56,972 nucleotides of DNA from Shewanella sp. MBTL60-007. Its GTDB lineage: Bacteria; Pseudomonadota; Gammaproteobacteria; Enterobacterales; Shewanellaceae. Positions 50,532-56,972 of the stretch are shown in pieces (position 1 is the first letter of the stretch; the number at the start of each line of letters is the position of its first letter). Under the pieces are notes generated by a model that made no database searches, was not told the DNA's origin, and worked only from the letters and a program-made list of their open reading frames with translations. The DNA is taken from NCBI RefSeq assembly GCF_019654915.1, contig NZ_BPET01000037.1, positions 1 to 56,972 of the forward strand, written 5' to 3'. A program made the position numbers and the translations under genes.

Positions 50532-50561
50532 ATTATGCAGATCTAGTTTGAATTGTGTCAA
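50532..50561 (-). promoter_or_regulatory. Predicted promoter of the MocR gene
   Basis: On the minus strand, TTGACA (50556-50561) and CATAAT (50532-50537) are separated by 18 bases. The transcript would start about 30 bases before ATG 50495. Confidence 0.6.
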
Positions 50562-50564
50562 CTA

Positions 50565-50578
50565 TTGTATGCATACAA
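50565..50578. promoter_or_regulatory. Palindrome TTGTATGCATACAA, probable MocR operator
   Basis: A perfect 14-bp inverted repeat located four bases upstream of the -35 element of the MocR promoter and about 90 bases before the divergent lysE-like gene. Its position suits control of both genes by the MocR protein. Confidence 0.5.
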
Positions 50579-50667
50579 ATGATTTTGTTGTTAAACGCGA
50601 ACGTTAGCCGTGTTTGATACGAAATAGATGCAAGAAAGTGGTTTGAGTCAAATAGTAGAGGTGGGTG

Positions 50668-51273
50668 ATGGATAATATGTGGGCTTTAATGATTTCAGCG
50701 GCAATATTTTGCGCAACCATGACGATGACCCCTGGGCCAAATAATATACTGCTGGCAACATCGGGTGCCAATTTTGGTGTTAGGCGTACATTGCCCCACC
50801 TAATAGGGATCCGAGTTGGCCAGACTCTGCTGCATTTCGCAATACTATTGGGGCTTGGTAGTCTTTTTGATGTTTGGCCCATGATGCATCAAGGGCTGAG
50901 AATGGCATCGCTCGCTTATCTGTTATTTCTTTGCTACCGCATAATCTCTATGCCAGTTGATAATGAGCCAATGCAGTTTGAACGCCAACCTATGACAATT
51001 AAAGAGGCTGCATTATTTCAATGGATAAACCCCAAATCTTGGCTTGCAACAATTACATTATGCACCGCTTTTACCGTTTCGGGTGATAGTTATTGGCTTA
51101 GCGCCATTATGGGAGTATTGGTGTTTAACATTATAGGTTTTCCCGCATCTTTTACTTGGGCGGTTTTAGGGGCGGCAATTCGTAATAAGCTTAATACGTC
51201 AAGTAGAAGAAAAGGCTTTAATTGGTGTATGGGGGGATTACTGTTGGTTACGATTCCTATGCTTATTCGCTAA
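50668..51273 (+). CDS. LysE/RhtB-family exporter
   Basis: A 201-residue inner-membrane transporter with about six hydrophobic segments. The family motif MTPGPNNILLATSGANFGVR is near the N terminus (about 20-40), and the later FQWINPKSWL matches too. The family exports amino acids and related metabolites. ATG 50668 was chosen for the GAGG six bases before it. Divergent from a MocR regulator, a classic arrangement for effector-controlled export; the substrate is unknown. Confidence 0.87.
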   Translation: MDNMWALMISAAIFCATMTMTPGPNNILLATSGANFGVRRTLPHLIGIRVGQTLLHFAILLGLGSLFDVWPMMHQGLRMASLAYLLFLCYRIISMPVDNEPMQFERQPMTIKEAALFQWINPKSWLATITLCTAFTVSGDSYWLSAIMGVLVFNIIGFPASFTWAVLGAAIRNKLNTSSRRKGFNWCMGGLLLVTIPMLIR

Positions 51274-51447
51274 TGCTTTGCGATATAGGGGCAAAACATT
51301 TGCACGGTCGCCAGGAACTCGCCAAACGCTAGGCAGTATCTATTGCAGGAGGGGAGTGTGGGCTAAATGCCCATTTATGGATTTATTGGCTAATCTTAAG
51401 TGAGGTGTTAAGCGGGAATTTTTAATATCGCCTAGTGAGGAAACTTA

Positions 51448-52149
51448 ATGTTATCAAAAGAAAAGCTAAAGCAGATGCATGGCAAGGCATATGTTGCATC
51501 CTTTGAAAAAGAACAGTCTCAATTTAGGTTAGCTCGCCTCATCCACTCGCTACCCGTGTCTAAAAATCATAAGGTTGCAGACTTTGGCTGTGGTAGCGGT
51601 ATGCTCGTTCCCTTGCTTGCAGATAGAGTCGATAGCTATACCGGTATCGATTTTTCGAAGCAGTTTATTGAGGCCGCTAAGTGCAAGAACCAGCACTCAG
51701 GCTCTAACATTAATTTTGTATGCGCGGATATTTTAACATTTTGCTCAAACAACCAAGCTGTTTTTGACTTGGCCTTTGCCATGGACTTTTCAGAGCATGT
51801 GTATGACAAAGAGTGGCTGGACATTTTAAAGGCGATCAACTCCTCTTTAAAAGAGGGCGGTAAGCTTTACATTCATACCCCTAACGCAGACTTCTTTCTT
51901 GAGATGATGAAGAAACATAACTTCATCGTTAAGCAGTTTCCTGAACATATAGCGGTACGGGATCTTCAGAGCAATTGTGATTTATTGAAAAGTGCAGGCT
52001 TTTCAATAGGCAAATCTAAGTTGATTGCTCATTATAATGTTTTGCGGGCGCTACATCCCATCTCTTTTGTACCAGTAATAGGGCGATACTTTAAAGCTAG
52101 AATATTTATCGAGGCAGTAAAAGACAATGTATCGCTACAGAGCCGCTGA
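51448..52149 (+). CDS. SAM-dependent class I methyltransferase
   Basis: A 233-residue Rossmann-like methyltransferase. Motif I is VADFGCGSGML (residues 43-53), the acidic end of strand 2 is YTGIDFS, motif II region CADIL, and motif IV has AMDFSEHVYD. This resembles the Methyltransf_11/23 group. Substrate not predictable. The C-terminal part is basic and weakly hydrophobic. It stands alone, after a 174-base gap that shows nothing else. Confidence 0.85.
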   Translation: MLSKEKLKQMHGKAYVASFEKEQSQFRLARLIHSLPVSKNHKVADFGCGSGMLVPLLADRVDSYTGIDFSKQFIEAAKCKNQHSGSNINFVCADILTFCSNNQAVFDLAFAMDFSEHVYDKEWLDILKAINSSLKEGGKLYIHTPNADFFLEMMKKHNFIVKQFPEHIAVRDLQSNCDLLKSAGFSIGKSKLIAHYNVLRALHPISFVPVIGRYFKARIFIEAVKDNVSLQSR

Positions 52150-52186
52150 GATGGGTGTCTTGTCGCTGCCTATTGGTATTATTCTG

Positions 52187-52834
52187 TTAACCAAATTCAA
52201 AGCTCTCACCACTCTCAAGCCAAGTGGGGTATTTCTGCATTATTGCCTTAAAATCATTGCTTTCAATATGCGCATTTAGCCAGCGCTGCAGATTCGGATA
52301 ATTACTCGTATCAAACCAAGCTCTATCTACCGAAGCGAACTGGCGGATAAAGGGGTAGATAGCGTAATCGGCGATAGAGGAGGTACTGCCTAAGAGCTGT
52401 GGATGCTTTGACAATAAGCTTTCAAGTTGGTTGATAAATAACTCCCCTTGCTGACGGTAGTATTGCTCACTATGCTCTGGGTGCCTATCGGCATATTTAT
52501 ACTTGTCTAACCAAGGTTTGAATTGATTATCGTTGGCGTGAATAAGTGCTTGAGCGATCTCCTGTTGTTGTGGATTATTGCTAAGCAATAGGTTGTGAGG
52601 ATCACTTTTCATTAAAGCCCAACACATGATCTCTATACTCTCTTCAATCACACTCCCATCTTGCAAAATCATAATTGGCACAGTGCCTTTAGGTGATGCG
52701 ACAAGCATGGCTTCAGGCTTATGCTTTAGCACTATCTCTCTAAGATTAACTTTTTGACCAGATAATAAAATACCTAAACGAGCCCGCATTGCGTAGGGAC
52801 AACGTCTGAAAGAGTAGAGTATAGGCAGAGACAT
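52187..52834 (-). CDS. Glutathione S-transferase family protein
   Basis: A 215-residue GST. The thioredoxin-like N domain (1-80) begins LYSFRRCPYAMRARLGIL, with CPYA in the position of the Grx2/omega-type active Cys, then KGTVPIMILQDGSVIEESI (cis-Pro and glutathione contact). The C-terminal helical domain ends with WLNAHIESNDFKAIM. The CPYA motif suggests thiol transferase or reductase chemistry rather than classic conjugation. Single gene. Confidence 0.85.
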   Translation of the reverse strand: MSLPILYSFRRCPYAMRARLGILLSGQKVNLREIVLKHKPEAMLVASPKGTVPIMILQDGSVIEESIEIMCWALMKSDPHNLLLSNNPQQQEIAQALIHANDNQFKPWLDKYKYADRHPEHSEQYYRQQGELFINQLESLLSKHPQLLGSTSSIADYAIYPFIRQFASVDRAWFDTSNYPNLQRWLNAHIESNDFKAIMQKYPTWLESGESFEFG

Positions 52835-53104
52835 AAGCAGATCTTAATTAACTGTGGCTGTATCACTATTTTCAACGTTTAACTGTTAAATAACAATCAT
52901 TAATGTTAATGAAAATAGCATGACTTATTTATGATTAATACTTGTTGAAACTTCCCCTGCTAAGTAACCCTACATTTTATCCCTGTTTGTGTTTGTGTGA
53001 TCCATGTAGACTTTGCGCTTTATTTTGACGGGTTGCGCAGGTTTGCCCGTCAGTATTAACCGCACTGAAGATTAAGCTTCAGCTCGCCGTAATAAGGGAA
53101 AAAG
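52835..53104. other. Intergenic region between GST and trhO genes
   Basis: An AT-rich region with the palindrome TTTAACTGTTAAA (52878-52890) and longer imperfect repeats (ATTTTCA and TGAAAAT). TAGACTTTGCGCTT at 53007-53020 matches the proposed CrbR site in 11 of 14 positions, but a match of that quality is expected by chance. Confidence 0.35.
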
Positions 53105-54079
53105 ATGTCAAAAGTCGTTGTCTGTGCCATGTATAAATTTGTGGCTTTACCAGAGTTTAAAGCGCTGCAAGCACCATTATTTAGGGCAATGGAAAGCTCT
53201 GGAATTAAAGGGACGTTATTGTTAGCCAAAGAGGGCATTAACGGAACGATCGCAGGTTCGCAGACTGCTATTGATGCGCTTCTAGCGTGGCTTGGGGAGC
53301 AACCGGGCTTAGACAATATTGTTTATAAACTCTCTTTTGATGAGGAGATGCCATTTTATCGTACTAAGGTAAAGCTGAAAAAAGAGATAGTAACTATGGG
53401 CATCGAAGGTATTGACCCTAATAAAGTGGTTGGCACTTATGTGAAGCCAAAAGATTGGAATCAGTTGATATCCGATCCTGAGGTCATCTTGGTGGATACT
53501 CGTAATGATTATGAGATCCAAATCGGTACTTTTAAAAACGCTGTCGATCCAGAAACTGCAACTTTTAGAGAGTTTCCTGAGTATGTGAAGCAAAACTTGG
53601 ATCCGGCAAAGCATAAAAAAGTCGCAATGTTTTGTACTGGCGGGATCCGCTGTGAAAAATCAACGGCCTATTTAAAAGAGCAAGGTTTCGATGAGGTTTA
53701 TCATCTCGAAGGTGGGATCTTAAAATATCTAGAAGAAGTTAAGCAAGAAGAGAGCTTGTGGCAAGGTGAATGCTTCGTGTTTGATAACCGTGTAGCGGTT
53801 AACCACAGTTTAGAGAAAGGCCAATACAGTCAATGTAATGCTTGCCGTATGCCGATCACCACAGAAGAGATGGCTCTCGAGAGTTTTGTCCAAGGTGTGA
53901 GTTGTTTACATTGCATTGATAAGATCAGTGATAAGCAGAAACAGCGATTTATGGAGCGAGAGCGTCAAGTGCAGTTATCAAAACAGCGGGGAGAAGTCCA
54001 TATTGGTAGTGATGTCAGTCAAGTGATTGAAGCACGTCGCGCCACTAAAGCGCGCGTTAAGCAAGCGCAAAATCGCTAG
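53105..54079 (+). CDS. trhO: TrhO (YceA), tRNA uridine(34) hydroxylase, rhodanese fold
   Basis: A 324-residue enzyme that hydroxylates U34 of certain tRNAs in an oxygen-dependent way, feeding cmo5U/mo5U formation. The N-terminal acylphosphatase-like part reads [15 protein letters not shown]. The rhodanese domain (about 125-220) holds the active Cys177 in [16 protein letters not shown], with a second Cys183. The C-terminal part has CNACRMP and CLHCI, a probable zinc site. The N- and C-terminal regions are those of TrhO rather than sulfurtransferases. Single gene with its own terminator. Confidence 0.92.
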   Translation: MSKVVVCAMYKFVALPEFKALQAPLFRAMESSGIKGTLLLAKEGINGTIAGSQTAIDALLAWLGEQPGLDNIVYKLSFDEEMPFYRTKVKLKKEIVTMGIEGIDPNKVVGTYVKPKDWNQLISDPEVILVDTRNDYEIQIGTFKNAVDPETATFREFPEYVKQNLDPAKHKKVAMFCTGGIRCEKSTAYLKEQGFDEVYHLEGGILKYLEEVKQEESLWQGECFVFDNRVAVNHSLEKGQYSQCNACRMPITTEEMALESFVQGVSCLHCIDKISDKQKQRFMERERQVQLSKQRGEVHIGSDVSQVIEARRATKARVKQAQNR

Positions 54080-54142
54080 GGTACATAAACTATTAGCAAA
54101 ACTTTGTTATAACGCTTAATAAGAAGTCATCAATATTTGAAG

Positions 54143-54164
54143 GCAGCCGTATGGCTGCTTTTTT
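54143..54164 (+). terminator. Terminator of trhO
   Basis: GCAGCC (54143-54148) pairs with GGCTGC (54153-54158) around GTAT, followed by six T residues. Confidence 0.85.
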
Positions 54165-54240
54165 ATTTGCAAAATGTACTTTTTCCGGAGGTCTGACTGT
54201 GCTATTTTGCACGACTTTTTTACCGTTTGAGGGATAGGGG

Positions 54241-55608
54241 ATGTTTGTAGGTTTTGACTACGGTAGTGCTAACTGCGCTATTGGTGTAATTGAAGGCGGC
54301 GAAGTGCGTTTGGTTCCCTTATCCGGTGACGCTAAATACTTAAGCTCAACCTTGTATGCAATGGATCGAGAGTTGATTGCCGAGGCTGTACTTAATCAGT
54401 TACCTCAAGCAATGCGTCCTGAATATGCAAGGGCGCGTGCCGCTCAATTAAGCCGTGCGCAAGCAGCACGTCGAGAGCTTGATTTGTTACCTAATGAACA
54501 AGCGGTATTTGTTGGCGAACAGGCAGTTGAAGCCTATTTGGATATGCCTGATGAAGGGTTTTATGTTCGCTCACCAAAATCTTTTCTTGGTGCCACGGGC
54601 TTAAGAGACAACCAAATAGCCTTGTTTGAAGATATTGTCACGCTAATGATGATGCATATTAAACAACAGGCTGAAAGCAACTTTGCACCCACGCAGAAAA
54701 TCACCCATGCAGTGATAGGACGTCCGGTTAACTTTCAAGGCATTGGTGGCGAGCAGAGTAATCAGCAGGCCGAGGCGATCTTATCACTTGCTGCCAGCCG
54801 TGCGGGTTTCACCGAAGTCGATTTTCTATTTGAACCTTTGGCTGCGGGGATGGACTATGAGGCTTCACTCGATGAAAACCTCACTGTACTGGTAGTTGAC
54901 GTCGGCGGTGGTACAACGGACTGCTCTATGGTAAAAATGGGGCCAAATCATATTGATAATCGTGATCGAAGCGCCGATTTCTTAGGTCATAGTGGGCAGC
55001 GGATAGGTGGTAATGATTTAGATATCGCACTGTCTATGGCATCTTTTATGCCACATCTTGGCTTGGGGAGTTTGATGGTCAACCAACTGCCGGTTCCTAG
55101 CAAACCATTTTGGAATGCGGTAGCGGTAAATGACATCAGTGCTCAGCGTGACTTTAGTACTTTGGCTTCGAAGAAGTTAATCGAAGATTTGATAAAAGAT
55201 GCGCAAAAGCCAGAGCTTATCGAGCGTTTGTTAAAAGTACAAAAACAGCAGCTAGGCTATAAACTGGTGCGTAGTGCTGAGCAAAGTAAGATTGCGCTAT
55301 CTAGCACGCCAGAGGTGGATACGCCGCTGGAATATATTCAAGGTGATTTAAATGCTAGGGTAAGCGAAAGCGATTTTGAAGCAGCGATTACGATCCCCTT
55401 GTCAAAGGTTGAGGCCTTGATGCGAGAAGCTCTTGAGCAAGCGGGTGTGATGCCAGACCGTATTTATGTGACAGGCGGTACGGCGAGAAGCCCTGCTATC
55501 TATAAACGCATCTCAGGTTTATTCCCTGAGATCCCAATCGTTGTTGGGGATCACTTCGGTAGTGTGACCGCAGGTTTAACACGTTGGGCGCAACGTGTGT
55601 TTGCTTAG
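54241..55608 (+). CDS. yegD: YegD, Hsp70-like protein
   Basis: A 455-residue actin/Hsp70-ATPase-fold protein, the size of Escherichia coli YegD (450). Phosphate 1 motif is FVGFDYGSANCAIGVI, phosphate 2 VLVVDVGGGTTDCSMV, and the adenosine motif IYVTGGTARSPAI. There is no Hsp70 substrate-binding domain, so it is an ATPase domain only; it carries family-specific insertions (ARAAQLSRAQAARRELD). Role in Escherichia coli is unclear. It follows trhO after a terminator and is probably transcribed alone. Confidence 0.9.
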   Translation: MFVGFDYGSANCAIGVIEGGEVRLVPLSGDAKYLSSTLYAMDRELIAEAVLNQLPQAMRPEYARARAAQLSRAQAARRELDLLPNEQAVFVGEQAVEAYLDMPDEGFYVRSPKSFLGATGLRDNQIALFEDIVTLMMMHIKQQAESNFAPTQKITHAVIGRPVNFQGIGGEQSNQQAEAILSLAASRAGFTEVDFLFEPLAAGMDYEASLDENLTVLVVDVGGGTTDCSMVKMGPNHIDNRDRSADFLGHSGQRIGGNDLDIALSMASFMPHLGLGSLMVNQLPVPSKPFWNAVAVNDISAQRDFSTLASKKLIEDLIKDAQKPELIERLLKVQKQQLGYKLVRSAEQSKIALSSTPEVDTPLEYIQGDLNARVSESDFEAAITIPLSKVEALMREALEQAGVMPDRIYVTGGTARSPAIYKRISGLFPEIPIVVGDHFGSVTAGLTRWAQRVFA

Positions 55609-55733
55609 CCTGAGTGTTATTACCTGAGTATTGCTTCGCTTTAATTATGTAAAGTAGCTCAGGTAAACTAGGCATCGATTTGTTATGTGTTTAAGTTTAG
55701 AGAAAGAGTGAGTCATTACCTTAAGGAATTGAC

Positions 55734-56228
55734 ATGAAAGGCTTAAGAAAAGGGCTGTTAATCAGCTTAGGATTGTCACTCACTGCAACGCTTGCGTTAA
55801 GTGGTTGTGGCGATGATGTGGGTAAGGTGAGCTTAGGCCTATTTACCACAAAGGATGTGATTATCGATGCTAGGCACGATCCCAAAATTCCTGGGGTCAC
55901 TTGCCATATTAGTCGTATCGAAGCGGACTTAAGTCTTGCGGATCCATCGGATATGAGTATCTCATGCCGTCAAACTGGACCGATCACCGCAGCTGAAATT
56001 GCTAATATCGACAAGAGCAAAAATGGTGAAGTGGTGTTTAAAGAATCTTTAAGCATTTTATTTAAGTCGCTCAAAGTGCGCCGAATCTATGATGCTGAGA
56101 ATCAAACCTTGTTGTATCTGTCGTATTCGACCAAAGAGACCAATGGCAGCCATAAACATGCGTTGTCGACAGTACCGCTTTATGGGACGCAGGCGTGGAT
56201 TGCGGGTGGTGCAGTTAATACCCACTGA
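55734..56228 (+). CDS. creA: CreA-family protein, predicted lipoprotein
   Basis: A 164-residue CreA homologue. The conserved Cys and surrounding motifs are ITCHISRIE-like GVTCHISRIE, MSISCRQTGPI, GEVVFKESLSILFKSLKVRR and the YLSYSTKETNGSHKHALSTV region. Unlike Escherichia coli CreA (signal peptide ending in Ala), this one has the lipobox LALSGC with Cys25 followed by Gly-Asp-Asp, so it should be lipid-anchored. The function of the family is unknown; it is named for its place before the creBCD system, which is absent here. Confidence 0.88.
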   Translation: MKGLRKGLLISLGLSLTATLALSGCGDDVGKVSLGLFTTKDVIIDARHDPKIPGVTCHISRIEADLSLADPSDMSISCRQTGPITAAEIANIDKSKNGEVVFKESLSILFKSLKVRRIYDAENQTLLYLSYSTKETNGSHKHALSTVPLYGTQAWIAGGAVNTH

Positions 56229-56267
56229 GTTGATTAACTCACAGCATGGTGAGATTAGTGATGCATT

Positions 56268-56296
56268 AAAAAGGGCGAATATTATTCGCCCTTTTT
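56268..56296. terminator. Bidirectional terminator between creA and the pilin gene
   Basis: AAAAAGGGCGAAT (56268-56280) pairs with ATTCGCCCTTTTT (56284-56296) around ATT, between convergent genes. Confidence 0.93.
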
Positions 56297-56317
56297 ATTA
56301 ATATGCTTATAGAAGCG

Positions 56318-56890
56318 TTATTTGTTAATCAGCGCCGTGGCACTGCCTGTTACTGAGTCGTACACGATCTTAATATCGGCTTGCTGCCTGTCTTTGATAT
56401 CGCCAAGAGTGCGCAGTACATAGGTACATTGGGTTTCCCCATCGGGGTTAACCTCTGCCTGATGACGGTAAGCTTGGAAGTCGCTATCGTTATTGACGCT
56501 CGACAGAGATACTGATGCGGGATCCTCTTGCAGTGTATTCCAAAGATCGACGCAGCCTTGTTCACCTTTACCGATATTTTTAGGTTTGCTCATCGGGTTG
56601 CCTTTATCTATCCCAAGTGGGTAACCATGGCTATTCATATCGAGTTTTCCACCTGCGTAATCAGGCAGATCATTCAACGCACCATTGCCAGCGATAAGCT
56701 GCCATTTGGTATGGGAGAAGGTGATGGATTGCTGCAGTGCCGCAGCGGTTGCTTTTACCCGTGCAACTTCGGCTTCCCGCTTAAGGTCGACATATTTTGC
56801 GGTTGCGATAACAGCTAAAATACCTAGCACAATAATCACAACGACAAGCTCGATTAGGGTAAAACCTTTGGAAGTGTTAGGGCGACGCAT
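56318..56890 (-). CDS. Type IV pilin-like prepilin (MSHA/MshB-like)
   Basis: A 190-residue prepilin. The class III signal is MRRPNTSKG-FTLIELVVVI: cleavage by PilD after Gly9, Phe as first mature residue, and Glu at mature position 5. The hydrophobic N-terminal helix is followed by a globular domain with two Cys (GEQGCVDLWN and ETQCTYVL) able to form the pilin disulfide loop. The layout resembles MSHA minor pilins such as MshB. Start ATG 56890 is used; a TTG directly before it would add one residue. Any partner genes would lie beyond the right edge of the window, if they are adjacent. Confidence 0.83.
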   Translation of the reverse strand: MRRPNTSKGFTLIELVVVIIVLGILAVIATAKYVDLKREAEVARVKATAAALQQSITFSHTKWQLIAGNGALNDLPDYAGGKLDMNSHGYPLGIDKGNPMSKPKNIGKGEQGCVDLWNTLQEDPASVSLSSVNNDSDFQAYRHQAEVNPDGETQCTYVLRTLGDIKDRQQADIKIVYDSVTGSATALINK

Positions 56891-56972
56891 CAAAAATAAT
56901 CTCTAGAATTAGGGAGTCTACGTTATTTAATAATAAAGTATTTACTCTAATAGCTAAAATAAATAATCTTTT

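Noticed and set aside
53007..53020. CrbR-like site upstream of trhO
   Set aside because: An 11 of 14 match with a broken right arm. This quality is expected by chance in a window of this size and the gene has no link to acetate.

Overview
The window reads as chromosome of a marine gammaproteobacterium, most likely a Shewanella. The evidence is gene content and order: tol-pal-cpoB followed by a lysine tRNA array, a monomeric isocitrate dehydrogenase, a CrbS/CrbR acetate-switch pair beside acs, leucine dehydrogenase, ppsR/ppsA next to a YdiJ-type oxidoreductase, and cspD-clpS-clpA-infA-aat-bpt. Almost all of it is core genome. I see no integrase, transposase, phage module or CRISPR array.

Layout. 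1-2.5 kb: a prolyl oligopeptidase predicted to be a lipoprotein. 2.6-7.8 kb: the tightly packed, partly overlapping ybgC-tolQ-tolR-tolA-tolB-pal-cpoB operon. 7.8-9.9 kb: a lysine tRNA locus with six identical intact genes, one broken gene, then six 155-160 bp tandem repeats that each keep a perfect or near-perfect tRNA-Lys 3' part (T arm, acceptor 3' strand, CCA) after losing the 5' part, and finally an eroded copy. This is the most unusual structure in the window. 10.4-15.9 kb: a DcaP-like porin, grxA, radD and acs. 16.1-22.3 kb: CrbS (transporter-like sensor kinase), a repeat lipoprotein, a PuuB-like oxidase and the response regulator CrbR. 22.5-31 kb: an acyl-CoA thioesterase, an AroH-type DAHP synthase, ppsR/ppsA and ydiJ. 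31-36 kb: small proteins, a MarR regulator, leucine dehydrogenase and roxA. 36-41 kb: the conserved rluE-nudJ-mnmA-hflD-purB block. 41-49 kb: monomeric icd, cspD, clpSA, infA, bpt/aat and a glycine-zipper protein. 49-57 kb: a MocR-type regulator with a divergent LysE-type exporter, a methyltransferase, a GST, trhO, yegD, creA and a type IV pilin-like protein.

How the parts connect. Acetate and gluconeogenic carbon entry is a theme: acs, CrbS/CrbR and ppsA/ppsR lie together. The acs-crbS intergenic region and the crbR upstream region share the palindrome TAGAC(C/T)TT(G/A)GTCTA, which I propose as the CrbR operator, and a weaker match lies before the porin. A HexR-like site precedes ppsA and a LiuR-like 20-bp palindrome precedes leucine dehydrogenase. 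The N-degron pathway is also clustered: the adaptor ClpS, the unfoldase ClpA and the two aminoacyl transferases Aat and Bpt.

Most genes are followed by clear intrinsic terminators, many of them shared by convergent genes. Start codons were moved from the longest possible reading frame where a ribosome binding site, signal peptide or promoter argued for it (tolQ, porin, crbS, puuB-like, crbR, ppsR, clpA, bpt, MocR, LysE, pilin).
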